Assembly: GCF_004785685.1 (NCBI RefSeq)
Contig: NZ_SRPF01000002.1
Coordinates: 930,001 to 994,000 of the forward strand
Source of the DNA: Marinobacter confluentis
Lineage (GTDB): Bacteria > Pseudomonadota > Gammaproteobacteria > Pseudomonadales > Oleiphilaceae
Direction: 5' to 3'
Length of the DNA stretch: 64,000 nt
Shown in pieces: positions 43,758-53,113 of this stretch. The translations under genes were made by a program, and so were the position numbers. A model generated the notes under the pieces. That model made no database searches. It was not told the origin of the DNA and saw only the letters and a list, made by a program, of their open reading frames with translations. Numbering within the stretch: position 1 is the stretch's first letter; the number at the start of each line of letters is the position of its first letter.

Positions 43758-46019
43758 TCAGTCGCCGAGGAGATGGTTCAGGGCACTGCGCAGCTTCAGG
43801 GGTTTGACCGGCTTGTTCATCAACAGATGCCCGAGTCGGCGTATGTGCTGTTTCAGTTCATTAGTGTAATTGGCCGTGATCATTATCACCGGCGCGGGAT
43901 TTTTGCGGCGGCCGTTAAGGTCTGCGACCACATCAACGCCGTTCTCGTCATTATCCAGGTGATAATCCGCCAGAATCACATCCACCGGTGCGCTCGCTGG
44001 ATCAAGCTGACGCTCCAGATCAAGCGATGACACCGCGGTCACGACTTTGCAATCCCACCCTTCAAGCAGGGTTTTCATGCCCTGACAGATACCGTGATCA
44101 TTATCGATAACCCAGATTCGAGCACCGTTCAGGCCATGGGTCATGCCGGCCGGACATGGCTGCTCCTCTACCGCCCGCTTGGGACCCAACTGACCGACGG
44201 GCACACGGACACTGAACACCGATCCCTTCCCCTCGCATGACCGAACCGTCACGTCGTGTCCCAGCATGCGTGAGATCTTGTCGACAATCGCGAGCCCCAG
44301 ACCCAGACCCTTGTCAGGCCGCGACCCCGTGGGGCGTATGCGTTTGAACTCCTGAAAAATCTCCGAGAGCTTGTCCTCGGGGATACCGGGCCCAGTGTCC
44401 CATACCTGAATCAGCGCATGGTCTGACTGCCGGCGACAGCCAAGCAGGATTCGGCCCTGGCCGGTATAGCGGATAGCGTTGGTGAGGAAATTACGCAGGA
44501 TTCGCGCCAGCAGCTGGGAGTCTGAATTCACCACGACAGAGGACGGCACAAAGTCCAGCGCCAGTCCTTCAGCAGTGGCCATCTGACGGAATTCACGGGC
44601 GATGTTGTTCAGCAAGTCGCGCAGGTCAAACGCGGTAATGTCCGGCTTGATTACCCCAGCGTCGAGTTTGGAAATATCCACCAGCGTGCCAAGCAGGTTC
44701 TCAACATCATCAAGAGAGATACTGACAGATCGCACCAGACCTTCCGCTTTCGGGCCGAAGGACTGCTCCAGCAGGGCACTGGTGAACAGCCGTGCTGCAT
44801 TGAGTGGCTGCAGCAGGTCATGGCTTACCGCAGCGAGGAATTTGGTTTTTGACAGGTTGGCTCGCTCCGCCTCCAGCTTGGCGTCCCGAAGCCGCGCCTC
44901 CACGGCCGCCCGCTCGCTGATCTCGTCACGCAACTGTTCATTCAGGCCGGTCAGTTCTGCGGTGCGTTCTTTTACGCGTCTTTCCAGATTGTCATAGGCC
45001 TGCTCAAGGGCCAGTGCGGTTTTGCGGCGATCGGTAATATCCCGAATCAGTACAAAAAAGCCGACAATGTCGCCGTGCCCGTCAAAATTCGGCACGTAGG
45101 ACCGCAACATATACCGGACTTCCCCCGACTCGCCGATTTCCTCGAATTCGAAGGTAACATTGTCGCCGGCCATGACCTCCAGAATCCGGGGCACCAGACG
45201 TGCATAGAGTTGCGGTGAATGGACCTCCTCCAGCCTTTTGCCCAGCGGCGATTCACCATTGCGACTGTACCAGTGCTCATAGACTTTATTGCAGAACCGG
45301 ATGGTCAGATCATCTCCGACGTAGGCGATCAGAGCTGGCACATGGTCGGTGACCACTCGAATCCACCGTTCGCTCTCTTCCAGGGCCTTGATGCGGCGCG
45401 CCATTTCGCTGTTCTTGACATCAGTAACGTCGGAATAGAGCACCACCAGGCCGCCTTCGCGTGTGGTGCGTTCCGTCATCTGTACCCAGCGATCATTGGA
45501 CAGCAGGAAGACCGCGCCCTCCGAATCGCCGTTGGTATGCTCTTCGCGAATCAACCCCGACTCCTGCACCCGCCGTTTAACCTCAACAACCGAAGTGCCC
45601 ACCGCGGGCACTTCCAGCCCGCAGTAATTCCAGTAGTTGCGGAAGCGGCTGTTGCTCTGGATCAGGCGATGCTGGTTATCAAACAGGACAAACCCGTCGG
45701 CAATGCTTTCGATGGCATCCACCAATCGGTGACGGATGGTTTCGGCATCTTCCCGGGCGCGATTGAGCGCCTTGTTACTGACCTTCAATTCGTCCATGGC
45801 ATGGTTGAGGGCTTCGGTACGCTCCCGGACCTGCTCCGCCAGCATCACCGAATGTTCAAACGCTGCGTAGGGCTCCGGCTTGTGTGCCGACCCCGATTCC
45901 ACACGGAAAATCAGCGCATCACGGATGGCCATGAGGCGTTCATTCTCTGCCTCAAGCTCGGCAATTCGCTGATCCCGAGGGTCCTGTGGATCAGTCTGCT
46001 TCAGGTTCGGAACCGGCAT
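43758..46019 (-). CDS. nahK: Hybrid sensor histidine kinase, NahK/ErcS'-like
   Basis: About 753 residues, no membrane helix. The N-terminal coiled coil is followed by two PAS domains (about 110-210 and 240-350), a coiled coil, HisKA (AAVSHDLLQPLNAARL), HATPase (RILRNFLTNAIRYT, WDTGPGIPEDKLSEIF, GLGLGLAIV) and a receiver with Asp in VILADYHLDND. The cytoplasmic sensing PAS and NosP next door match Pseudomonas NahK, controlled by NosP in response to nitric oxide. I start at the ATG at 46019 (MPVPNLKQ), overlapping the nosP end by 29 nt. A TTG at 46031 is possible. Confidence 0.85.
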   Translation of the reverse strand: MPVPNLKQTDPQDPRDQRIAELEAENERLMAIRDALIFRVESGSAHKPEPYAAFEHSVMLAEQVRERTEALNHAMDELKVSNKALNRAREDAETIRHRLVDAIESIADGFVLFDNQHRLIQSNSRFRNYWNYCGLEVPAVGTSVVEVKRRVQESGLIREEHTNGDSEGAVFLLSNDRWVQMTERTTREGGLVVLYSDVTDVKNSEMARRIKALEESERWIRVVTDHVPALIAYVGDDLTIRFCNKVYEHWYSRNGESPLGKRLEEVHSPQLYARLVPRILEVMAGDNVTFEFEEIGESGEVRYMLRSYVPNFDGHGDIVGFFVLIRDITDRRKTALALEQAYDNLERRVKERTAELTGLNEQLRDEISERAAVEARLRDAKLEAERANLSKTKFLAAVSHDLLQPLNAARLFTSALLEQSFGPKAEGLVRSVSISLDDVENLLGTLVDISKLDAGVIKPDITAFDLRDLLNNIAREFRQMATAEGLALDFVPSSVVVNSDSQLLARILRNFLTNAIRYTGQGRILLGCRRQSDHALIQVWDTGPGIPEDKLSEIFQEFKRIRPTGSRPDKGLGLGLAIVDKISRMLGHDVTVRSCEGKGSVFSVRVPVGQLGPKRAVEEQPCPAGMTHGLNGARIWVIDNDHGICQGMKTLLEGWDCKVVTAVSSLDLERQLDPASAPVDVILADYHLDNDENGVDVVADLNGRRKNPAPVIMITANYTNELKQHIRRLGHLLMNKPVKPLKLRSALNHLLGD

Positions 46020-47277
46020 CAGGTTGGCCAATCACCACCCCCGTAAACGTCTGGTTAATGTGCATTCCATTGAACTGCTCGCCGTAGGTGTTGAAGCCAA
46101 TGACGCGATGGTGGCGCAGAAATTCGGATACTTCGTCGGCAACTCCGGTCAACTCCGCCTCCAGTCTGCGCAGGAAACAGTCGCAACCGATGGTCACAAG
46201 GGGCAGCCCCACCACTCTTTCCGACGCCTCAATCTGGGTGCGAACGCTGGCCAGCAGAGACTGAGGGGTCATAGAGGTCATCACGATGCCGGTTTCAACC
46301 GCACAGTAAAACGTCATGCTGCGGTCCGGATTGACCCGTTGCACCGATCGCACGAAATAATGCCCGCCGATGCGAACACCCAGCGGTCTCAGCGCAAACA
46401 CTTCGCGGTTCAGAACCTCGACGCTAACGCCCATGGCGCGAGCATAGGCGTCAGCGGCGGGTTCGGCGTTCAGCTCGTAAACCGTCCGGCTTTCGGGATC
46501 CGCCCTGGTGACCACCAGCTTCTGGTCTTCCGCCACCATGTGATGGGTTGAGAAAACGCGGAAATCCAGCGTGGTATTGACCAGCATGACCGTGGCCGCA
46601 CCAGTGTGGAACTGTCCCTGGTGGTATACATGGGTGTTCGCCAGCTTTTCATCATCACCGGCGGAGCCACCAAACTGGGGAATGGTACCCAGCGCCGAAT
46701 TCAGGGTTGTCAGCACCAGCTCCTCACGACTGGAAAGCCCGTCAAGCAGGGTGATCGCAAAGGTATTGCCCTTGATGGGCGCCAGGTTGGCGTCGCGACA
46801 GGTGGACAGCAGGTCGTCAATCACAGTCTGGGCGTCCTGCAGCCGGAACTGGTCAAGTTCACGGATCAACGCACAATCAATGGAAAAGAACCGGCTATCG
46901 AAACCGATGGCCGTAATACAGCCGCGGCCATAGCCGTCCGGAGTAATCTCACCGGCCGAGGTACAGCCGCTGACCCTGATGCCTCTAAACACGTGCTCAA
47001 GCGCAATACCCAGGCGTCCCAGATCGTATTCCGCTGAGCAGAAAAACAGTACACAACCCAGATGATCCCGGTTGAGCTCGCTGGCAAGAGTTGTCGCTGC
47101 CACCATCGGATCCCGGGCGCTTGAGCTGGCAACACGGACGGCAGGAAGAGTGGTAACTGGGCGCATGGGTGCGCGCTCCTGAACAATATGGCGTCGTTCT
47201 GATTGTACGAGTTCCGCCACAGGAGCCAATTCAACTTCAGTGCTTTTAACCGGCGCGCCAAACTGCTCGTAAGTCAT
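45991..47277 (-). CDS. nosP: FIST-domain sensor protein, NosP-like
   Basis: A 428-residue cytoplasmic protein with FIST N and C domains: HLGCVLFFCSAEYDLGRLG, RVSGCTSAGEITPDGYG, GGSAGDDEKLANTHVYH and RHHRVIGFNTYGEQFNGMHINQTFTGVVIG at the end. In Pseudomonas a FIST protein of this type (NosP) binds heme and nitric oxide and inhibits the kinase encoded next to it. The same pair occurs here. Heme ligation is not visible from sequence alone. Upstream (62-73 bp) lies the GTACTTTAGTGC element. Confidence 0.86.
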   Translation of the reverse strand: MTYEQFGAPVKSTEVELAPVAELVQSERRHIVQERAPMRPVTTLPAVRVASSSARDPMVAATTLASELNRDHLGCVLFFCSAEYDLGRLGIALEHVFRGIRVSGCTSAGEITPDGYGRGCITAIGFDSRFFSIDCALIRELDQFRLQDAQTVIDDLLSTCRDANLAPIKGNTFAITLLDGLSSREELVLTTLNSALGTIPQFGGSAGDDEKLANTHVYHQGQFHTGAATVMLVNTTLDFRVFSTHHMVAEDQKLVVTRADPESRTVYELNAEPAADAYARAMGVSVEVLNREVFALRPLGVRIGGHYFVRSVQRVNPDRSMTFYCAVETGIVMTSMTPQSLLASVRTQIEASERVVGLPLVTIGCDCFLRRLEAELTGVADEVSEFLRHHRVIGFNTYGEQFNGMHINQTFTGVVIGQPDAGSEPEAD

Positions 47278-47338
47278 TGATTAAAAGCCTCCAAAATCAA
47301 TGCCGGGTTTTAGACGGACATTGCGGCGCCCCAAACCG

Positions 47339-47350
47339 GTACTTTAGTGC
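47339..47350. promoter_or_regulatory. GTACTTTAGTGC element upstream of nosP-nahK
   Basis: Identical to 42809-42820. It lies between the nosP start and the porin end, in the same orientation relative to the minus-strand operon as the copy before the Ssu-like operon. Binding factor unknown. Confidence 0.4.
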
Positions 47351-47419
47351 TAACAGAACACCGCCTGTGCCAACAGAGGTCGGACACAGACGGTCAGTCT
47401 GACGCTTCTAAACAGCGAA

Positions 47420-48517
47420 TCAGAAGGTCACAATCGCACCCAGAGCAACGGTATCGAATTCCTCAGACGCAGCGCCGCTGGAGCGGACCTGGCTTTCGTA
47501 CATGTTGTACTCAGCCACCAGTTTGAAGTTGCTGTTCACGTCGTGGAAGAAGCCGACTGTCGTGTTCTCGGTTTCAAGGTCGAGCACTTCTGCATCGGTT
47601 TCGCCATAAGACAGTACAAGCCGGTTTGCTCCGAACGTGTAGGAACCCTGCACCAGGAAGCCGTCAGCATCGTCTTCGGTGGTGGCGGCGTTCGTGATCA
47701 GCACCGGATTGTCACCGCTTGAACTGAAACCGGAGGCGGCCAGCGACAGCCCGGCCAGAGACGCTTTAACACCATAACCGACTCCCGAGGTATCCACTTC
47801 CGTTGCGCCGTTTTCAGCGCTCTGGTAGCGGCCATTGACCCAACCGGTCAGTGACACTCCCTCAAGATCCATTGCGTAGCTGACCTCGCTCTCAAGCCTG
47901 GGCGCTGAATTCTCATCGCCTGCGCCAGTGGCCGTATCGGCCGGGTCCAGCAGGCCGACTGCCACGTTCAGCCCACCCATCGCCGGTGCCCGGTAAGTCA
48001 TCTGGGCAGAAGGGGTGGGATAGGGGTAACCGGTGCGGATGTTGCCAAATGACACACCGCCGGCCGCACCCGGTGACCCGAAGCCCATCAGTATCTCATC
48101 CAGAAAGATGTTGTTACGGGCATAGAGGCCAAAGTCTTTACCAATCAGAAGCTGGCCAAAATCACCGTCGACGGTCGCATAGAACTGACGCACGTCGATG
48201 GCGGTCGCGGTAGGGCTGTCCAGGCTGTCGTTGATGGTGGTCCAGAATGAGGAACGGCCACCCAGAGTCAGGTCGCCCATGTCCTTGCTGAAATTAAAAC
48301 CAATGGTATTGGGTAGAAAACCCATCTTGATGCGTGAATCGCGGGTGTCAGCCAGTTCATCACTGCGGTTTACATAGAAGGCGTTGAAGTAACCGTCCAC
48401 GGAAAAGGATGTTCCGTCCTGGTTGTAGACTTCCACTGCGGCATTGGCACCGCCACTGGCAACCAATGCAGCTGAAAGTGCGACAGCAATCCCTGACTTT
48501 CTGAATGTTATGCTCAT
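47420..48517 (-). CDS. Outer-membrane porin
   Basis: A 365-residue beta-barrel protein. A signal peptide ends GGANA|AVEV near residue 27. The mature part alternates polar and aromatic residues in beta strands (FSVDGYFNAFYVN, GDLTLGGRSSFWTTI, GDFGQLLIGKDFGLYARNN) and ends in Phe, the barrel-assembly signal. It resembles general trimeric porins. The ATG at 48517 is preceded by GGGGGAG; the open frame to 48658 is unsupported. Last of a minus-strand run after the second aldehyde dehydrogenase; 258 bp upstream is noncoding. Confidence 0.88.
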   Translation of the reverse strand: MSITFRKSGIAVALSAALVASGGANAAVEVYNQDGTSFSVDGYFNAFYVNRSDELADTRDSRIKMGFLPNTIGFNFSKDMGDLTLGGRSSFWTTINDSLDSPTATAIDVRQFYATVDGDFGQLLIGKDFGLYARNNIFLDEILMGFGSPGAAGGVSFGNIRTGYPYPTPSAQMTYRAPAMGGLNVAVGLLDPADTATGAGDENSAPRLESEVSYAMDLEGVSLTGWVNGRYQSAENGATEVDTSGVGYGVKASLAGLSLAASGFSSSGDNPVLITNAATTEDDADGFLVQGSYTFGANRLVLSYGETDAEVLDLETENTTVGFFHDVNSNFKLVAEYNMYESQVRSSGAASEEFDTVALGAIVTF

Positions 48518-48775
48518 AACTCCCCCGGATTCTTGTTCGAGTTGGGTGTTGATCGACGAGTGATGTCTCGCGTCTCGGGCGTTTTGTCTCGCCTGAAAAC
48601 ATGGTCGATCAAGCTTCGAACGGGGGAAATGCGCCAAGGGAGCAGGTTTTCTGCTCATTTAGGAGGCCGTAAAAACAGGACTTTGGGATTAAGACTGCTC
48701 AACCCAGTCAGGATTGCGGTGCTGGTTTGCGGAAGGAAGGCGGCACGTCCCTGTGCTCGAAATCACATTGCCTGA

Positions 48776-50296
48776 TCAGAAGAAACCGAGAGGATTAATG
48801 TCGTAGCTGACCAGCAGGTTCTTGGTCTGCTGATAGTGGTCCAGTGCCATCTTGTGGTTCTCGCGGCCAACACCAGACTTCTTGTAGCCACCGAAGGCAG
48901 CGTGCGCCGGGTACTGGTGATAGCAGTTGGTCCACACGCGCCCCGCCTGGATACCACGGCCTACGCGGAAGGCGCGGTTGATGTCGCGGGTCCAGAGCCC
49001 GGCGCCCAGGCCAAACTCGGTGTCATTAGCAATGGCCAGGGCTTCTTCCTCGTCCTTGAAGGTTGTCACACCCACCACCGGGCCGAAGATTTCTTCCTGG
49101 AACACCCGCATGTCGTTGCGGCCTTTGAACAGGGTAGGCTGAACGTAGAAGCCGTTGTTGTACTCGCCTTCCATTTCCTGGCGGCCGCCGCCGGTCAGTA
49201 CTTCTGCGCCCTCCTGCTTGCCGATCTCCAGGTAGGACATGATCTTGTCGAACTGCTCCTTGCTGGCCTGGGCACCTACCTGAACATCGGTATCCAGCGG
49301 GTTACCACGCTTGATGGCCTTGGTGCGCTCGACCACTTTCGCCATGAACTCGTCATACATGTCTTCCTGCACCAGCGCGCGTGATGGACAGGTGCACACT
49401 TCGCCCTGGTTAAAGAACGCCAGCACCAGGCCTTCCACGCACTTGTCGATGAATTCAGGCTCAGCCTGCATGACGTCGGAGAAGTAGATGTTGGGGGACT
49501 TGCCGCCCAGCTCCACGGTGGACGGAATGATGTTTTCGGCGGCGCACTTGAGAATGTGTGAGCCCACCGGAGTCGAGCCGGTAAACGCAATTTTTGCGAT
49601 ACGCTTGCTGGTCGCCAGGGCCTGGCCGGCTTCGATGCCGTAACCGTTAACAATATTGACAACGCCCGGTGGCAACAGGTCGCCAATCAAATCCATCAAT
49701 ACCAGAATGCTCGCCGGCGTCTGCTCCGCCGGTTTCATTACCGTGCAGTTGCCTGCCGCCAGGCAGGGCGCCAGCTTCCACACCGCCATCAGCAGCGGGA
49801 AGTTCCAGGGGATGATCTGGCCCACAACGCCAAGGGGTTCGTGATAGTGATAGGCCACGGTGTTGCTGTCGATGGCGCTGGAGGTGTCTTCCTGGGCGCG
49901 GATACAACCGGCGAAATAACGGAAATGGTCAATGGCCAGGGGCACGTCGGCGTTGATGGTTTCCCGCACCGCCTTGCCGTTGTCCCAGCAGTCCGCGACG
50001 GCCAGCATCTCCAGGTTCTGCTCCATGCGATCGGCAATCTTCAGCATGATATTGGAACGTTCGGTGGTGGACATTTTGCCCCAGGCCGGCGCCGCCTTGT
50101 GGGCAGCATCCAGCGCCAGGTCAATGTCTTCCTGGCCCGAACGTGGAATCTCGCAGAACACCTCGCCGGTGACCGGAGTAATGTTATCAAAGTACTGGCC
50201 TTTGACCGGGGCAACCCATTCGCCGCCGATGTAATTGCCGTAGCGGGACTTGAAAGAAACGACGGAACCTTCTTTACCGGGATTTGCGTAAATCAT
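48776..50296 (-). CDS. Aldehyde dehydrogenase, near-identical copy 2 of the ExaC-like enzyme
   Basis: A 506-residue ALDH with the same signatures as the copy at 28026-29546 (catalytic Glu in [11 protein letters not shown], Cys in [13 protein letters not shown]). I count about 28 amino-acid differences, scattered and mostly conservative (for example TW to CW, AV to EV). The DNA alternates between diverged stretches and perfectly identical ones, notably 115 bp at 49575-49689. It lies 102 bp after the second WS/DGAT gene and lacks the CCTTGGTAGTA element, so it is probably expressed under different conditions. Confidence 0.94.
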   Translation of the reverse strand: MIYANPGKEGSVVSFKSRYGNYIGGEWVAPVKGQYFDNITPVTGEVFCEIPRSGQEDIDLALDAAHKAAPAWGKMSTTERSNIMLKIADRMEQNLEMLAVADCWDNGKAVRETINADVPLAIDHFRYFAGCIRAQEDTSSAIDSNTVAYHYHEPLGVVGQIIPWNFPLLMAVWKLAPCLAAGNCTVMKPAEQTPASILVLMDLIGDLLPPGVVNIVNGYGIEAGQALATSKRIAKIAFTGSTPVGSHILKCAAENIIPSTVELGGKSPNIYFSDVMQAEPEFIDKCVEGLVLAFFNQGEVCTCPSRALVQEDMYDEFMAKVVERTKAIKRGNPLDTDVQVGAQASKEQFDKIMSYLEIGKQEGAEVLTGGGRQEMEGEYNNGFYVQPTLFKGRNDMRVFQEEIFGPVVGVTTFKDEEEALAIANDTEFGLGAGLWTRDINRAFRVGRGIQAGRVWTNCYHQYPAHAAFGGYKKSGVGRENHKMALDHYQQTKNLLVSYDINPLGFF

Positions 50297-50398
50297 GGCT
50301 ATGACCTTTTGTTGTGTTTATTGGCCATTTCACTGTAAACCCGGTGCTACCTGAAGAACATGATTCTGCGGCAACCGCGACTCGTCCATTGGTCTTAG

Positions 50399-51811
50399 TC
50401 AGAACGCATCGAGTTCATTCAGGCAGTCATTCAGAAAGGTTTCCGGCCGGGGCATCACGGCTTCATCCGCCACCACGCCAAACTGCACCTGTCCGGCATA
50501 GCTGACGACACTCACCCCCAAGCCAATATCACCGGCCTGGGGCACCCAGAACATCTGTTCGGTGATGCGGCAGCCCGCCAGGTATCGGGCATCGCGGGTA
50601 CCCGGCACGTTGGAAACCACTGCACTGGCCTTGCGATAGAAAAGGTCCGCCAGCGGCTGGCGCCAGGCTTCGGGGATCAGCGATGCAGACCCGGTCAGTG
50701 CCCAGGAAAGGCCGGGCTGCCAGCTTTTTTTCAGCCGCCGGGTTTCATGCTTGATGCGGAACAGGCGCTCCAGGGCGCTCTCGCCATCCACTGGCAGGGG
50801 CACAAATACCGAACCAAAATAGTTACCCAGGGCATCGGCATCCGGTTTGATCTCTTCTGGCAGCCGGCTGCGGATATCCACCGGCACAGCTGCATGCAAC
50901 ACGGCATCTTCCAGGCTCGGAAGGTCCGATTCCCGCAAGTCCCCCAGAAGGTGGGCTCGCACCGCAGACGCAACGCAGCTGAGCAGTACATCATTGATCT
51001 TGACGCCGGTCGCGTTGGCAATCCGGCGAAACCTCTCGAGTTCAACCGGTGGCGACCAGCGGCACTGGCGGCGGCCGAGCAGAGCGCGCTTGAGGGAGGT
51101 CGGAGTATCTTCCGGCTCCACCATCATCTGGCTCAACTCGTTCACCAGTTTCATGCTCTTCAGGGCCGCGCGTTCGATGGCGTTTCGAGAAGCTGTTCCG
51201 CCATTGCCGGGTATTTCCTCAACCGAAATACCATCAGAGCCGGACTCACGAGGCTCATCGGCCGCAGTCAGTTCACTCAGCCAGGCACTGGCGGCCCTCT
51301 TCCACTGCCCCAGGTCTCCGCGCTCGGCAGTCCCGTATACAGCCGGGGCCTGTTGTGGCGACGGCGGGCACAGTCGTTCGAAGATTCCCATCAGAGACAG
51401 CCCGTCTGCGTAGCAGTGGTGAACCCGCAGCAAAAGCGCAGCGCCGCCTTCTGCACCCGGCACCAGCCAGAACTTCCACAGTGGCCGATAGTCCGGCAGT
51501 GGCTGGTTGAGCCGTGCAGACACCCAGGATTGCAGAGCCGACTCATCGAAATGGCCGGGAACCACTTCCAGGTGGTGGTTCAGGGAAAATACCGGGTCTT
51601 TTTCCCACCACCAGCCAGGGGCACGGCGAACCGGCATATAGCTGAAGCGCTCCCAGGCCATCCAGTAGATTCTAACGAATTCCCGGAAGCGGGCTGCGGT
51701 AAGGTCTTCAACCCTGAGCATGACTGTAATGGTCATCGGGTTGTCCGGGCGCTCCAGGGCCAGCCACGCCGAATCCACAGGCAACAGGAGGTGCGATTCC
51801 GTTTGACTCAA
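50399..51811 (-). CDS. Wax ester synthase / DGAT family acyltransferase, copy 2
   Basis: A 470-residue WS/DGAT with the catalytic HHxxxDG motif as HHCYADG at residues 131-137, RPLWK before it, and the C-terminal NVPGTRDARYLAG and SYAGQVQFG blocks. The N terminus (LLLPVDSAWLALERPDNPM) is typical. The start codon is TTG at 51811, with GGGG about 9 bp upstream; no ATG gives the full N-terminal domain. Its sequence differs substantially from the copy at 761-2230, suggesting different substrate preference. Adjacent to ALDH copy 2, perhaps one transcript, linking aldehyde/alcohol and wax ester metabolism. Confidence 0.92.
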   Translation of the reverse strand: MSQTESHLLLPVDSAWLALERPDNPMTITVMLRVEDLTAARFREFVRIYWMAWERFSYMPVRRAPGWWWEKDPVFSLNHHLEVVPGHFDESALQSWVSARLNQPLPDYRPLWKFWLVPGAEGGAALLLRVHHCYADGLSLMGIFERLCPPSPQQAPAVYGTAERGDLGQWKRAASAWLSELTAADEPRESGSDGISVEEIPGNGGTASRNAIERAALKSMKLVNELSQMMVEPEDTPTSLKRALLGRRQCRWSPPVELERFRRIANATGVKINDVLLSCVASAVRAHLLGDLRESDLPSLEDAVLHAAVPVDIRSRLPEEIKPDADALGNYFGSVFVPLPVDGESALERLFRIKHETRRLKKSWQPGLSWALTGSASLIPEAWRQPLADLFYRKASAVVSNVPGTRDARYLAGCRITEQMFWVPQAGDIGLGVSVVSYAGQVQFGVVADEAVMPRPETFLNDCLNELDAF

Positions 51812-52122
51812 ACCTGTGTATCCCCGGCCAGATGCAGCGAATGAACGATGAAACTACCAATAGAACGAACGAGACGGAACATTGTGCCAGACATGCCAGG
51901 GCGGCTCCATATAACGCCACCCCATAACCGCGCTCAACAGGTTTACAAAACGTTACAGGCAAGTAATAGTGGCTTCATATACTCTGGATTTGAAAGCTAT
52001 TGCCTGCTGAGCAGCGTATAAGCGGTATATGGAGCCAAGAAACGTGCGCCGTTGCAGCGTCAAAGTGTAACCAGCATAGACATACACCAATAACACAAGT
52101 CAGGCGGTGCTGGAGGAAGGCC
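51812..52122. promoter_or_regulatory. Divergent gap between WS/DGAT copy 2 and the alpha/beta hydrolase (311 bp)
   Basis: No coding frame is convincing. A possible -10, TATACT (51978-51983), with a poor -35 (TTACAG, 19-bp spacer) points toward the hydrolase gene. Nothing else stands out. Confidence 0.35.
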
Positions 52123-53046
52123 ATGAAAGCGAGTCATGTTCGTAAACTGATCAAGCCCATCGAGAGCGCCTACTCCGAGATGTTCTCGGGCCGGGTCTAT
52201 CGAGTCGGCATGGGCGCGGTGTCTGTCCGCAATCACAGCGGCGATGCCGAACAGACAGTTATTGGCGTTCATGGCTTTCTGGAGAACCATTGTTATTTTA
52301 CCCAGGCCTATGAAGCACCGACCACTGAGCTGATTCTTCTTACCTGCAGCAACTATCACATACCGGTAAATGGTGTAACGCCGGAAGCACCAGAATGGGA
52401 AGCGCCGATCAAGCATCTGGAAGGCACCATTGAATACGATGCCTGTATGCTCAACCAGGCACTTGCAAACCTCCCCAGCACCGACAATATCCGCATCCAC
52501 GGTCATTCCCGGGGGGGCGCTGTCATTCTGGAGGCCGCCCGCCAGTGGCCGGACCTTTATGAGAACGTGGAAGTGATTCTGGAAGCCCCGGTTCTGCCCC
52601 ATGGTAGACTCTCGGCACTGGTAACCGCAGTGCTTGAACCGGTCAGCCACGGCATGTGGCCCTGGCTCATCCGTCTGATCAACAGCGCGCCGTCTTCAGC
52701 TTACGGCCAGACCTTCTTCGGCAAGATGAATCCTCGCAAGAAACAGCTGCTTTCCAAGCTGTTCTCGGCAACCCAGGACCACCTGACCATTGTTCGCAAC
52801 ATCGAGAACCTGATGGCCTGGATGGAGCGAACAGACGCCTCGGCCTACGACAATCTCCGTTACGGCACCTTCCTGATCCCAGCAGTCGACCGGATCCTGG
52901 ACCGCGAGGCCATGCTCAGGAGCGCCCGTCAGAGCCCAACCACCATGCGGATTGTGGAAACCGAGGCGCCCAGCCACTTTATTACCCTGGACAGCAAAGA
53001 GTGGATCCCGGGGTTTGAAACCCTGCCCCTGGCCGCCCAGAGCTAG
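52123..53046 (+). CDS. Alpha/beta hydrolase family protein
   Basis: A 307-residue probable serine hydrolase starting at the ATG at 52123 (MKASHVRKLI) with GGAGGAAGGCC upstream. The oxyanion region is VIGVHGFLEN, the nucleophile elbow is HGHSRGGAV, and a C-terminal His in APSHFITLD would complete the triad. The open frame to 52000 is unsupported. It has no signal peptide. It is divergent from the wax ester synthase, so a lipid ester is a possible substrate, but that is context only. Confidence 0.82.
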   Translation: MKASHVRKLIKPIESAYSEMFSGRVYRVGMGAVSVRNHSGDAEQTVIGVHGFLENHCYFTQAYEAPTTELILLTCSNYHIPVNGVTPEAPEWEAPIKHLEGTIEYDACMLNQALANLPSTDNIRIHGHSRGGAVILEAARQWPDLYENVEVILEAPVLPHGRLSALVTAVLEPVSHGMWPWLIRLINSAPSSAYGQTFFGKMNPRKKQLLSKLFSATQDHLTIVRNIENLMAWMERTDASAYDNLRYGTFLIPAVDRILDREAMLRSARQSPTTMRIVETEAPSHFITLDSKEWIPGFETLPLAAQS

Positions 53047-53113
53047 AACAGCTGCATAAACTTGCGGGCTTGGTTACACTGACGCGCTCTTTCAGAGCCT
53101 CAGTGGAGCCTTC

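Noticed and set aside
48518-48775. Possible short gene upstream of the porin
   Set aside because: Only weak open frames without ribosome binding sites; better read as porin leader and promoter region.
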